Source: an uncultured Bacilli bacterium (lineage in GTDB: Bacteria; Bacillota_I; Bacilli_A; RF39; UBA660). From it: DNA of 7,036 bases. The DNA is taken from contig CAKPAQ010000044.1 in the NCBI GenBank assembly GCA_934133015.1, positions 1 to 7,036 of the forward strand. The letters are read 5' to 3'. The translations under genes were made by a program, and so were the position numbers. The notes beneath the pieces are model-generated. The model was not told the DNA's origin and did no database searches. It worked only from the letters and a program-made list of their open reading frames with translations. Within the stretch, counting starts at the first letter, position 1; each line of letters opens with the position of its first letter. Of this stretch, positions 1-5,734 are shown in pieces.

Positions 1-40
1 AGAAGGATGTCCAGTAAGCGCAATTGATACTGAAGGATAG
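1..40 (+). CDS. C-terminal tail of a probable 4Fe-4S ferredoxin (5' partial)
   Basis: Reading from base 2, the + strand gives EGCPVSAIDTEG followed by TAG at 38-40. The CPVSAI segment matches the fourth cysteine and following proline of the CxxCxxCxxxCP cluster motif of bacterial ferredoxins, which often end a few residues later. The rest lies outside the window, so fold and length cannot be checked. A terminator hairpin starts 2 bases after the stop, which supports a real gene end here. All three - strand frames are also open over these 40 bases, so the strand call rests on the motif and the terminator. It could instead be the last ferredoxin-like domain of a larger enzyme. Confidence 0.5.
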   Translation, partial: EGCPVSAIDTEG

Positions 41-41
41 A

Positions 42-77
42 AAAAAATAGTCTCATATTTATGTGAGGCTATTTTTT
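42..77. terminator. Bidirectional rho-independent terminator
   Basis: The arms 42-55 and 64-77 pair over 14 bp with one G-T wobble, around an 8-base loop. The arms end in A6 and T6, so on either strand the GC-containing core is followed by a T tract. It can end the + strand ferredoxin transcript and the - strand rluB transcript. The rluB stop codon (69-71) is inside the right arm. Confidence 0.8.
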
Positions 78-800
78 ATTTTGTTTATTAGCTAGCGCAT
101 ATAATTGATGTATTTCTTTTTTGTTTAATTCACGATATTCACCTGATGTTAAACTATTTACATCTAAGAAAGCTATTCTTTCTCTTTTTAATTTGTCAAC
201 TCTATACCCTACTTGTTCAAACATTTTTTTAACTTGGTGATTTTTTCCTTCATGAATAGTTATTTCTACAAAACTTGTTTGATTTTTTAGATCAGTTTTT
301 CTAAGTTTTACGCGAGAGGCTTTAACTAATACTTCATTATCAATTTTAATACCTTCTTTTAATTTTTTGATGTCTTCACCTTTAATTATTCCTTCTAATT
401 TAGCTACATAAACTTTGTCGATTTCGTTTTTAGGATGCATCATTAAATTAGAAAACTCACCATCATTTGTCAATATTAAGGCACCTGTAGTGTCATAATC
501 TAGTCTACCAACTGGATAAATTCTTTTTTTTGTATCAATTAAATTTACTACTGTTTTACGATTTTTATCATCACTAGTAGTTGTTACAACGCCACGGGGT
601 TTATTTAATAAATAATATACTTTATCTTGATTTTCTACTTTTACTCCATCTACTTCAATGTTATCTTTTTCACTAACGGTTGTACCTAGTTTAGTTACTA
701 AAGTACCATTCACTCTAACTCTACCTTCTAAAATTAAAGTTTCGGCTTTTCTTCTTGAGCAAATTCCACTATTAGCAATTACTTTTTGTAAACGTTCCAC
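69..800 (-). CDS. rluB: 23S rRNA pseudouridine synthase RluB (RsuA family)
   Basis: This 243-aa protein isomerises a uridine in 23S rRNA to pseudouridine (E. coli RluB acts at U2605; the site is inferred from the family). An N-terminal S4 RNA-binding domain (about 2-60, with SGICSRRKAE) is followed by KPRG at 67-70 and the RsuA/RluB/E/F catalytic signature GRLDYDTTGALILTNDG, where D101 is the expected catalytic aspartate. A late-family motif, GKNHQVKKMF (185-194), corresponds to the usual GRNRQVRRMF. The start is GTG at 798-800, preceded 5 bases upstream by GAGGTG (806-811); MERLQKVIA is the typical family N-terminus. The gene follows spmB as in B. subtilis (dacB-spmA-spmB-rluB), but has a 76-bp gap with its own promoter. 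The TAG stop lies inside the terminator. RluB rather than another RsuA-family member is inferred from length and synteny. Confidence 0.92.
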   Translation of the reverse strand: MERLQKVIANSGICSRRKAETLILEGRVRVNGTLVTKLGTTVSEKDNIEVDGVKVENQDKVYYLLNKPRGVVTTTSDDKNRKTVVNLIDTKKRIYPVGRLDYDTTGALILTNDGEFSNLMMHPKNEIDKVYVAKLEGIIKGEDIKKLKEGIKIDNEVLVKASRVKLRKTDLKNQTSFVEITIHEGKNHQVKKMFEQVGYRVDKLKRERIAFLDVNSLTSGEYRELNKKEIHQLYALANKQNKK

Positions 801-805
801 ACTAT

Positions 806-811
806 CACCTC
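806..811 (-). promoter_or_regulatory. Ribosome-binding site fixing the GTG start of rluB
   Basis: GAGGTG on the - strand sits 5 bases before the GTG at 798-800. It supports that non-ATG start; no better in-frame ATG exists near it. Confidence 0.7.
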
Positions 812-824
812 AATAACTGCTCAT

Positions 825-853
825 ATTATAACATTTTAAGAAGTTATTAACAA
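825..853 (-). promoter_or_regulatory. Sigma-A-type promoter for rluB
   Basis: On the - strand, TTGTTA (848-853) is followed by 17 bases and a perfect TATAAT (825-830), with a TG one base before the -10 (extended -10). The predicted transcript start is near 818, just before the ribosome site. It lies in the only real gap of the dacB-spmA-spmB-rluB cluster, so rluB can be expressed in vegetative cells independently of the sporulation genes. Called by motif only. Confidence 0.6.
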
Positions 854-876
854 CTACCAATAAATATAAAATATAA

Positions 877-1410
877 TTAACTGTTACCAAAAACCATGGT
901 AATTAATAGAATGCTCATTATAAAAGTTATAAAATCAGCAAATAGTCCTGCTTTTAGACTATATCTAATATTTTTTATTCCAATACTTCCAAAATAAAGT
1001 GATATAACATAAATCGTGGTATCTGTTGCACCTTGCATAACTGATGCGATTCTTCCTAAATAGGAATCAACTCCATAATTTGTTAGTATATCAATCATTA
1101 CCATAAAAGAGGCATTTCCTGATATTGGTCTAATTATAGCCATTGGTAATATTTCAACTGGTACTTTTATAGTGTTAAAGATTGGTTTTATAATAGTAAA
1201 AAAATCAGTTATTATTCCACTTCTTAATAAAATATTTATACCAAATATCATGGCTATTAGACATGGAAAAACACTAAATCCTAAGTTAATACCTTCTTTA
1301 GCTCCATCAATAAATTCATCAAATATACTTACCTTTTTCTTTAACGAAACAATGATTATAATTAAAACGATAATAGGAATAAAATAATTACTAATATTAG
1401 TTACTATCAT
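877..1410 (-). CDS. spmB: Spore maturation protein B (SpmB)
   Basis: This 177-aa integral membrane protein closely matches the length of B. subtilis SpmB and belongs to the Gate/nucleoside-recognition superfamily. With SpmA it is needed for normal dehydration of the spore core in Bacillus and Clostridium (family knowledge); the transported substrate, if any, is unknown. Recognisable parts are the N-terminal hydrophobic helix (11-22), FDEFIDGAKEGI (30-41), ILPMAIIRPISGNAS (87-101) and ASVMQGATDTTIYV (122-135), which align with SpmB landmarks, and a hydrophobic C-terminal helix (about 157-174). The ATG start overlaps the end of spmA by 14 bases. Its GGAGG (1424-1428) lies within spmA codons, with a rather long 13-base spacing, so reinitiation from spmA is likely. 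No terminator follows the TAA stop. Confidence 0.93.
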   Translation of the reverse strand: MIVTNISNYFIPIIVLIIIIVSLKKKVSIFDEFIDGAKEGINLGFSVFPCLIAMIFGINILLRSGIITDFFTIIKPIFNTIKVPVEILPMAIIRPISGNASFMVMIDILTNYGVDSYLGRIASVMQGATDTTIYVISLYFGSIGIKNIRYSLKAGLFADFITFIMSILLITMVFGNS

Positions 1411-1990
1411 GTTTTTTATCTAACCTCCATAATAGTCTATCCATTAAGAGTGCTAGTGTTGTATTAACAATGGTTATAATTATAGTTATGAATACTAAAT
1501 CGGTTGGATTTTTAGCACCCATACTTGATCTAACCGCTAAAATATCAGTGGCAATTAGGGTAACACCGCTAGTATTTAACACTAAAAAAGTTATCATACT
1601 TCTAGTAGCTGTTTTTTTATCTTTATTCTTTTCTTGCATACATTTCATAGCTTTGAGTCCAAAAGGGGTTGAGGCATTATGAATTCCTAACATGTTGATA
1701 GTAATATTAGATGCTATATATGATAAAGCGGGATCATCACTTTTTAATTCTGGAAAAATTGTTTTGAATAATGGATACATTTTTTTAGCTAAGTAATCAA
1801 GAATACCTGCTTTTTTAGCTATGTTCATTATCCCACTCCAAAGTATCATTAAGGGAAACATGGACATAAATAAATCAAGACTAGTAGTACCACAAGTTAT
1901 TATTTCATTATTTAAATTTGCTATTTTACCAGTTATTACTGAATAAATAATTCCAATTATTATAAATGAACCCCATATTTTATTTATCAA
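1397..1990 (-). CDS. spmA: Spore maturation protein A (SpmA)
   Basis: This 197-aa membrane protein of the Gate/nucleoside-recognition superfamily is the partner of SpmB in spore core dehydration (family knowledge). Landmarks are the N-terminal helix (4-20, beginning MINKIWGS as in SpmA proteins), FPLMILWSGIMNIAKKAGI (45-63) and the signature NMLGIHNASTPFGLKAM (99-115). Two further hydrophobic segments lie at about 132-150 and 165-184. The likely start is TTG at 1988-1990. No in-frame ATG follows until well into the conserved region, and the N-terminus fits the family. There is no convincing ribosome site before it, but the gene overlaps the end of dacB by 11 bases, so translation is probably coupled to dacB. 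Downstream it overlaps spmB by 14 bases. Confidence 0.93.
   Translation of the reverse strand: MINKIWGSFIIIGIIYSVITGKIANLNNEIITCGTTSLDLFMSMFPLMILWSGIMNIAKKAGILDYLAKKMYPLFKTIFPELKSDDPALSYIASNITINMLGIHNASTPFGLKAMKCMQEKNKDKKTATRSMITFLVLNTSGVTLIATDILAVRSSMGAKNPTDLVFITIIITIVNTTLALLMDRLLWRLDKKHDSN
1424..1428 (-). promoter_or_regulatory. Distant ribosome-binding site of spmB inside spmA
   Basis: GGAGG on the - strand precedes the spmB ATG by 13 bases, longer than the 5-9 seen for other genes here, and is part of the TGG-AGG codons near the end of spmA. No closer alternative start exists, which suggests translational coupling between the two partners. Confidence 0.5.
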
Positions 1991-3056
1991 ATAACCACGT
2001 CCAAATTTTAGAAAATATATTTTTCTTTTTATTATTTTTGACTCTTACATATACTTTTTGACTATTTATTTCTTCATCATCTAATTTTACAATGACAATC
2101 CCAACACTATCATCATTACGATAATGATTTAGTTTTGTTAATTTTACTTCTACTTTTACTCTATCTTTTTCATCTTCAGTTAAGGGATAATAAAAATCGT
2201 TTTTAATATAAATTTCATCTGGATAATAACTATCATCTATTTTAAATTTTTTACTATTAAGTATTTTATATTTTTTATAATTACTAAAGGCGTATTCATA
2301 TAGTTCTTTATGAGTTTCATACTCATTGCCATCATTTAAAGTAACTACTGTTAAATTAAGATTATTATTAGAAGCATTGGTTACTAATGTTCTACCAGCG
2401 CTGGGAGTATATCCTGTTTTTCCACCTGTACAGAATTTATAACTATTTAACAATTTATTACGATTATTCCATAAGTAAGTTTTTTTGTCTGATTTGGCTG
2501 TATATTTTTTAGTACCAACTATTTGCATATATGTTTCATTCTTTGAGGCATAACTGGATAATAAGGACATATCATAAGCAGTTGATTTATTTTGGGTTTC
2601 TTCATCTAAGCCATGAGGATTGTTAAAAATAGTGTTTTTCATACCTATACTTTTAGCTTTTTCATTCATCATCTCTACAAATTTTTCTTCACTTCCACCA
2701 ACAAAAACACTTATCACAATAGCGGCATCATTACCACTTCTTAGCATAAGTCCGTATACTAAATCACGTAGAGTCATCTTTTCATTTAATTCGATATAAA
2801 TATTAGAGCCATACATTTTTAATACTTCCTCACCAACTGTTACTTCTTCATCTAATCGATTTGATTCAATAGCTAGAATAGAAGTCATAATTTTGGTTAT
2901 AGAAGCTATTAAACGAGGATTGTCTTTATCTTTTGAATATAGAACTCTACCGCTATCCATATCCATTAAACAGGCACTTCTACTACTTATAGCTAGGGCG
3001 TTAACATTTATAGGTAATATTATAATTAATGCGATTAAAATTATTATTTTTTTCAT
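1980..3056 (-). CDS. dacB: D-alanyl-D-alanine carboxypeptidase, DacB/DacF type (PBP5-like)
   Basis: This serine DD-carboxypeptidase of peptidase family S11 trims the terminal D-Ala of peptidoglycan stem peptides. All three active-site motifs are present: SxxK as SITK at 52-55, SGN at 107-109 and KTG at 213-215. A signal peptide (KK at 2-3, hydrophobic core 4-14, likely cleavage near A20-A22) exports it. The domain after about residue 270 fits the PBP5 C-terminal beta domain, and the basic, tryptophan-containing tail (about 343-358) fits an amphipathic membrane anchor. Its length (358 aa) is near that of DacB and DacF. It is named DacB because it directly precedes spmA-spmB, as in B. subtilis, where DacB controls cortex cross-linking during sporulation; sequence alone does not exclude DacF or a vegetative DacA-like role. 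The start is ATG with AGGTGAG 3 bases upstream. Its end overlaps spmA. Confidence 0.9.
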   Translation of the reverse strand: MKKIIILIALIIILPINVNALAISSRSACLMDMDSGRVLYSKDKDNPRLIASITKIMTSILAIESNRLDEEVTVGEEVLKMYGSNIYIELNEKMTLRDLVYGLMLRSGNDAAIVISVFVGGSEEKFVEMMNEKAKSIGMKNTIFNNPHGLDEETQNKSTAYDMSLLSSYASKNETYMQIVGTKKYTAKSDKKTYLWNNRNKLLNSYKFCTGGKTGYTPSAGRTLVTNASNNNLNLTVVTLNDGNEYETHKELYEYAFSNYKKYKILNSKKFKIDDSYYPDEIYIKNDFYYPLTEDEKDRVKVEVKLTKLNHYRNDDSVGIVIVKLDDEEINSQKVYVRVKNNKKKNIFSKIWTWLFDK

Positions 3057-3071
3057 ATACTCACCTAAAAA

Positions 3072-3079
3072 ATTATATG
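3072..3079 (-). promoter_or_regulatory. Possible sigma-E-like -10 element before dacB
   Basis: CATATAAT on the - strand resembles the -10 of mother-cell sigma-E promoters (roughly CATAnnnT), and B. subtilis dacB-spmA-spmB is sigma-E dependent. It lies between the lipoprotein terminator and the dacB ribosome site. Against it, I see no good ATA-type -35 at the right distance, and the implied start (about 3065) leaves a leader of only about 10 bases. Confidence 0.22.
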
Positions 3080-3102
3080 AAAAAAAGGACTAGTTTAGTC
3101 CT
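3080..3102 (-). terminator. Rho-independent terminator of the lipoprotein gene
   Basis: On the - strand, a 7-bp perfect stem AGGACTA/TAGTCCT (arms 3096-3102 and 3086-3092) closes a 3-base loop and runs straight into a T tract (3080-3086). It lies 15 bases after the lipoprotein stop and about 24 bases before the dacB start, so it separates the two transcripts or attenuates readthrough into the spore cluster. Confidence 0.75.
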
Positions 3103-3116
3103 AATTATTTAATTTA

Positions 3117-3656
3117 CTATGAATATAAGCCATGTAGTTTTTGACGATCTATTTCAGTAATATCATCTAATTTCCATTTACCTTCTACTTTATTTAAAGT
3201 AAAATTAATGGTGTATTTAACTTTATCTTTTACTTCACTTAATTGTTTTAGTTTATAGTCCATGAATTTTTCTTCGTCAACTAATTTAGTATCCTTATCT
3301 AGAAATTCGTCTTTATTAGTAGCTAAGTAAGTTTCAGATTCTGAAATAGAAGTTGCATAATCATATACTTGAATTTCAACTTCTACTGTTGATGTATCAC
3401 CATCATTAGTTTCTTCTTTAATTTTATAGCTTAAATTTTTGTATTGATTTTTCATTAAATCACGATATTTTTCTTTTTGTTCTTTAGTCATGGTTCCAGC
3501 GCTATCTATTACTTCATCTAACTGGGTTAAAACTTTTTCATCCATAGTTTGATATTTACTTAGAAACTCCTCTACTTTTTTAGTTGGAGTATTCATCATA
3601 TTTCCACAACCAACTACTAATAAAAGCAATGTAAAAATACTTAAAATCTTTTTCAT
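3117..3656 (-). CDS. Secreted lipoprotein, possibly NTF2-like (DUF4878-type)
   Basis: This is a predicted membrane-anchored lipoprotein of 179 aa. A short basic N-terminus (MKKI) and a hydrophobic core (about 4-15) lead to the lipobox VVGC, with C17 as the lipidated cysteine. The mature part begins with a helix (TKKVEEFLSKYQTMD, about 25-39), is rich in charged residues, and has alternating beta-like stretches (VEVEIQVYDY, VKYTINFTLNKVEGKWKLDDI). A C-terminal GKWKLDDI ending is common in NTF2-like/DUF4878 extracellular lipoproteins; that assignment is by pattern and tentative. The frame is open 2 codons further, to an ATG at 3662, but AGGAGG (3663-3668) would then touch the start codon. With the ATG at 3656 the spacing is an ideal 6 bases. 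The gene is divergent from trpS and ends with its own terminator. Function is unknown. Confidence 0.8.
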   Translation of the reverse strand: MKKILSIFTLLLLVVGCGNMMNTPTKKVEEFLSKYQTMDEKVLTQLDEVIDSAGTMTKEQKEKYRDLMKNQYKNLSYKIKEETNDGDTSTVEVEIQVYDYATSISESETYLATNKDEFLDKDTKLVDEEKFMDYKLKQLSEVKDKVKYTINFTLNKVEGKWKLDDITEIDRQKLHGLYS

Positions 3657-3662
3657 TTTCAT

Positions 3663-3668
3663 CCTCCT
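3663..3668 (-). promoter_or_regulatory. Ribosome-binding site that sets the lipoprotein start
   Basis: A perfect AGGAGG on the - strand is 6 bases from the ATG at 3654-3656 and 0 bases from the upstream ATG at 3660-3662. The inner ATG is therefore the likely start. Confidence 0.75.
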
Positions 3669-3769
3669 CTAACTATATAATTTACTTAATTTAATTATTT
3701 ATACATTTTTTGGATAGAAAACTACTTTTTTTTAGACTTTTATGATAAAATTAAGCATGGAGTGATGAT

Positions 3770-4771
3770 ATGAAAAAAACGATATTAACAGGTATTAGAC
3801 CAACTGGTAATTTACATTTTGGACATTTATTTGGTGCGGTTGGGAATTGGTTGAAACTACAAGATGATTACAATTTCTTTTTGGAAATTGCTGATGTGCA
3901 GGCTTTAACTGATAATTTTAATGATCCTGAAAAGGTTAGGAAAAATGTATATGAACTAGCAATTGATTTATTAGCACTTGGGATTGATCCTAAAAAAGTT
4001 AACATTTTTATTCAATCTAGAATTCCTGAAATAGCTGAACTTACTGTTTTTTATTCTAATTTAGTAACTATGGCTAGACTTTATCGTAATCCTACTGTAA
4101 AAACAGAAATAGCGCAAAAGAAAGCTTTATTTGGTAATAGTGGAGAAAGTGTTACTTATGGATTTGTTGGATATCCAGTTAGTCAAGCTGCAGATATAAC
4201 AGCTTTTAATGGTGAATTGGTTCCAGTTGGTGAAGATCAACTTCCATTAATTGAACAATGTCGTGAAATTGTTAGAAAGTTTAATAGTATTTATGGAGCT
4301 ACATTGGTTGAACCTGAGCCTTTACTTTCTCCTACACCTAGAATTAAGGGTTTAGATGGTAATGAAAAAATGGGTAAAAGTTTGGGTAATGCACTTTATT
4401 TAGTAGATGATACTGATACTATTAGTAAAAAAATAATGAATGCTAAAACAGATACTAATAAAATAAGAAAAGATGATCCTGCTGATCCTGATAAATGTAT
4501 GGTTTATTATTATCATAAGCTTATCGATAATCCTAATTTAGAGGTTGTATGCAGTGAATGTAAGGAAGGAAAACGTGGTTGTGTTAATTGTAAAAGAGAA
4601 TTAATCAGCAAGTTAGAAGAATTCTTAACTCCTTTTAGAGAAAAAAGAAAGTATTTAGAAGAACATAAAGATGAAGTTCAAAAAATATTAGATGATGGTA
4701 CAATGGTAGCTAAAGAGTATGCAACAGAAACAATGAAAAAAGTAAAAGCAAGTATGAAAATTGATTATTAA
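3770..4771 (+). CDS. trpS: Tryptophanyl-tRNA synthetase, [4Fe-4S] subclass
   Basis: This cytosolic class I aminoacyl-tRNA synthetase (333 aa) charges tRNA-Trp with tryptophan. The Rossmann-fold signatures are TGNLHFGHLFGA, with HFGH at 16-19 (HIGH motif), and GNEKMGKSLGNA, with KMGKS at 200-204 (KMSKS motif). GYPVSQAADI and VGEDQ (about 134-156) are the usual TrpRS substrate-pocket segments. Five cysteines cluster near the anticodon-binding region: C243, C261, C264, C271 and C274. C243-x20-C264-x6-C271-x2-C274 closely follows the C-x22-C-x6-C-x2-C cluster motif of Thermotoga maritima TrpRS, so this enzyme probably binds a [4Fe-4S] cluster. The start is ATG, with GGAG (3759-3762) 7 bases upstream. 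No T-box leader is visible in the 107-base divergent gap. The stop directly abuts that of the convergent DUF3603 gene. Confidence 0.97.
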   Translation: MKKTILTGIRPTGNLHFGHLFGAVGNWLKLQDDYNFFLEIADVQALTDNFNDPEKVRKNVYELAIDLLALGIDPKKVNIFIQSRIPEIAELTVFYSNLVTMARLYRNPTVKTEIAQKKALFGNSGESVTYGFVGYPVSQAADITAFNGELVPVGEDQLPLIEQCREIVRKFNSIYGATLVEPEPLLSPTPRIKGLDGNEKMGKSLGNALYLVDDTDTISKKIMNAKTDTNKIRKDDPADPDKCMVYYYHKLIDNPNLEVVCSECKEGKRGCVNCKRELISKLEEFLTPFREKRKYLEEHKDEVQKILDDGTMVAKEYATETMKKVKASMKIDY

Positions 4772-4785
4772 TTATACTTGCTTTT
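4744..4785. terminator. Bidirectional terminator shared by trpS and the DUF3603 gene
   Basis: Arms 4744-4755 and 4774-4785 form a perfect 12-bp stem (AAAAGCAAGTAT with its complement) around an 18-base loop. T8 runs from 4782 on the + strand, and the A-rich left arm gives a shorter T tract on the - strand. The trpS TAA (4769-4771) is wholly in the loop; the opposing TAA (4772-4774) is in the loop except for its first base, which closes the stem. Both coding regions continue into the stem. Confidence 0.8.
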
Positions 4786-5425
4786 TTTTATGTGATAATC
4801 TTAACAATTCATATAGGTTAAAGTGTTTGTTATCTAGACTTTCATTCATACTATTTAGTAAAATATCTACTATTTTTTTAGGGTTTTCTTCAACTTGATC
4901 AAAGTATTCCATATATAAAAATTTTAATTTATTATAATTGTGACGACGATAAGCATCTTTAATTTCATTAGTTAAATACTTTCTTATTTTTAATTCTTTT
5001 CTAGTCATGAACCTAGTTTTATTTTCTTCTTTTAGAATATCGTATTTGATATCAGCAAATTCTAGGTTACTTGCTAACATGGCAATTTCTTCTTCTTCAT
5101 CTAATAACAATTTACTCATTGACTCAATTATACCATCTTTATTACATTCAACAGCTAATACTTTATTTCCATCTGATACTAGAAAACAATAATCTAGTGT
5201 TTCAATTCCTTTGGTTAAATATACTTCACAGGTTCGGTATATTTTTATTAAAAAATCGCTAGAAATTTTAACTTTATTATTGTAAAAATTATTAAAATCA
5301 TCCTTGCTTATTTTTACCATTTTAATTCTTTTCATATTTTCGATGTTGTCATTGTTATTCCATTCATAAAAATCGTATATTATCCCATCATTGAAATTAA
5401 GTAAAATATCATAAATATAAATCAT
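4772..5425 (-). CDS. DUF3603 family protein (YjbA-like), function unknown
   Basis: This 217-aa, acidic, soluble-looking protein has no signal peptide or membrane segment. The N-terminus (MIYIYDILLNF, then IYDFYEWNNNDNIE and KRIKMVKI, about 1-39) fits my recollection of DUF3603 proteins such as B. subtilis YjbA, which also lies next to trpS; family and synteny agree, but I could not search. The middle (about 75-96) looks like beta strands, and a DEEEE stretch (109-113) opens a helical, charged C-terminal half (RKELKIRKYLTNEIKDAYRR and onward). The ATG start has a perfect AGGAGG (5433-5438) 7 bases upstream and overlaps the small membrane-protein gene by 17 bases, so the two are probably co-translated. 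Its stop abuts that of trpS. No function is known to me. Confidence 0.75.
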   Translation of the reverse strand: MIYIYDILLNFNDGIIYDFYEWNNNDNIENMKRIKMVKISKDDFNNFYNNKVKISSDFLIKIYRTCEVYLTKGIETLDYCFLVSDGNKVLAVECNKDGIIESMSKLLLDEEEEIAMLASNLEFADIKYDILKEENKTRFMTRKELKIRKYLTNEIKDAYRRHNYNKLKFLYMEYFDQVEENPKKIVDILLNSMNESLDNKHFNLYELLRLSHKKKQV

Positions 5426-5630
5426 GTTCTTGCCTCCTACTAGTAATTATCACAAAACTAACTATTCCTAAACCAATGAGTACAAAAATACATTCTACTC
5501 TACTAAAAATAAAGCCGAGATAATCACCAATACTATAACCCATAGTTAGTAAATTTAGGTATGTTATTATATAAGTAGAGCCAACTACCATTAAACCAAA
5601 TCCTAATAAAAAGAAGAAAAAACGCCACAT
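5409..5630 (-). CDS. Small two-TM membrane protein, function unknown
   Basis: This 73-aa protein has two hydrophobic segments (about 3-25 and 46-63), a short connecting loop with YSIGDYLGFIFSR, and a charged tail (SRRQEHDLYL). Positive-inside reasoning suggests a hairpin with both ends in the cytoplasm. The frame can be read from a GTG at 5637-5639, but that GTG is part of the AGGTGA ribosome site (5636-5641), which stands 5 bases before the ATG at 5628-5630; the ATG is the likely start. It ends with the only TGA stop in the window and overlaps the DUF3603 gene by 17 bases, so the two form an operon. I do not recognise a named family. It may help place or regulate its soluble partner, which is inference from coupling only. 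Confidence 0.7.
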   Translation of the reverse strand: MWRFFFFLLGFGLMVVGSTYIITYLNLLTMGYSIGDYLGFIFSRVECIFVLIGLGIVSFVIITSRRQEHDLYL

Positions 5631-5635
5631 ATTTT

Positions 5636-5641
5636 TCACCT
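5636..5641 (-). promoter_or_regulatory. Ribosome-binding site that sets the small membrane-protein start
   Basis: AGGTGA on the - strand lies 5 bases before the ATG at 5628-5630. It contains the in-frame GTG that a longest-frame reading would take as the start. The same kind of site precedes dacB and rluB. Confidence 0.65.
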
Positions 5642-5699
5642 ACTCTATTTTATTAAGATCATTACATTTATAGTATTATTTTTTTTATAAAAAATATTC

Positions 5700-5734
5700 A
5701 AAAAAAATAGTAATGTAAAATTACATCACTATTT
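5700..5734 (-). terminator. Rho-independent terminator of the transglutaminase-like gene
   Basis: On the - strand, arms 5721-5734 and 5705-5718 are complementary over 14 bp with one G-T wobble; sterically about 12 bp close a 6-base loop. T8 (5700-5707) follows. The TAG stop (5729-5731) and the last lysine codon lie in the first arm. The A-rich other arm gives only a weak T tract on the + strand, so it acts mainly on the - strand. Confidence 0.8.

Noticed and set aside
1172..1682. Plus-strand open frames opposite spmA and spmB
   Set aside because: They are antisense to well-recognised conserved genes, have no good ribosome sites and give no recognisable protein. The same holds for those opposite dacB (2893-3093) and the DUF3603 gene (5007-5262).
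3738..3750. Operator-like palindrome TTTTAT-G-ATAAAA in the trpS/lipoprotein divergent region
   Set aside because: Six-base A/T-only arms are expected by chance in DNA this AT-rich, and there is no second copy.
3663..3769. T-box riboswitch leader for trpS
   Set aside because: The gap is only 107 bases to a divergent gene, and no conserved T-box sequence or antiterminator hairpin is visible. A -10-like TATGAT (3741-3746) is present, but without a matching -35.
5409..5411. TGA read as tryptophan (Mycoplasma-type code)
   Set aside because: All tryptophans in conserved proteins are TGG and no conserved gene contains an in-frame TGA. This TGA ends the small membrane protein at a sensible point, and reading through it would add only four residues.
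5673..5701. Promoter TTGAAT-N17-TAATAC for the small membrane protein/DUF3603 operon
   Set aside because: The -10 matches the consensus poorly, and the -35 falls in the preceding terminator's T tract. A promoter is expected here, but this one is not convincing.
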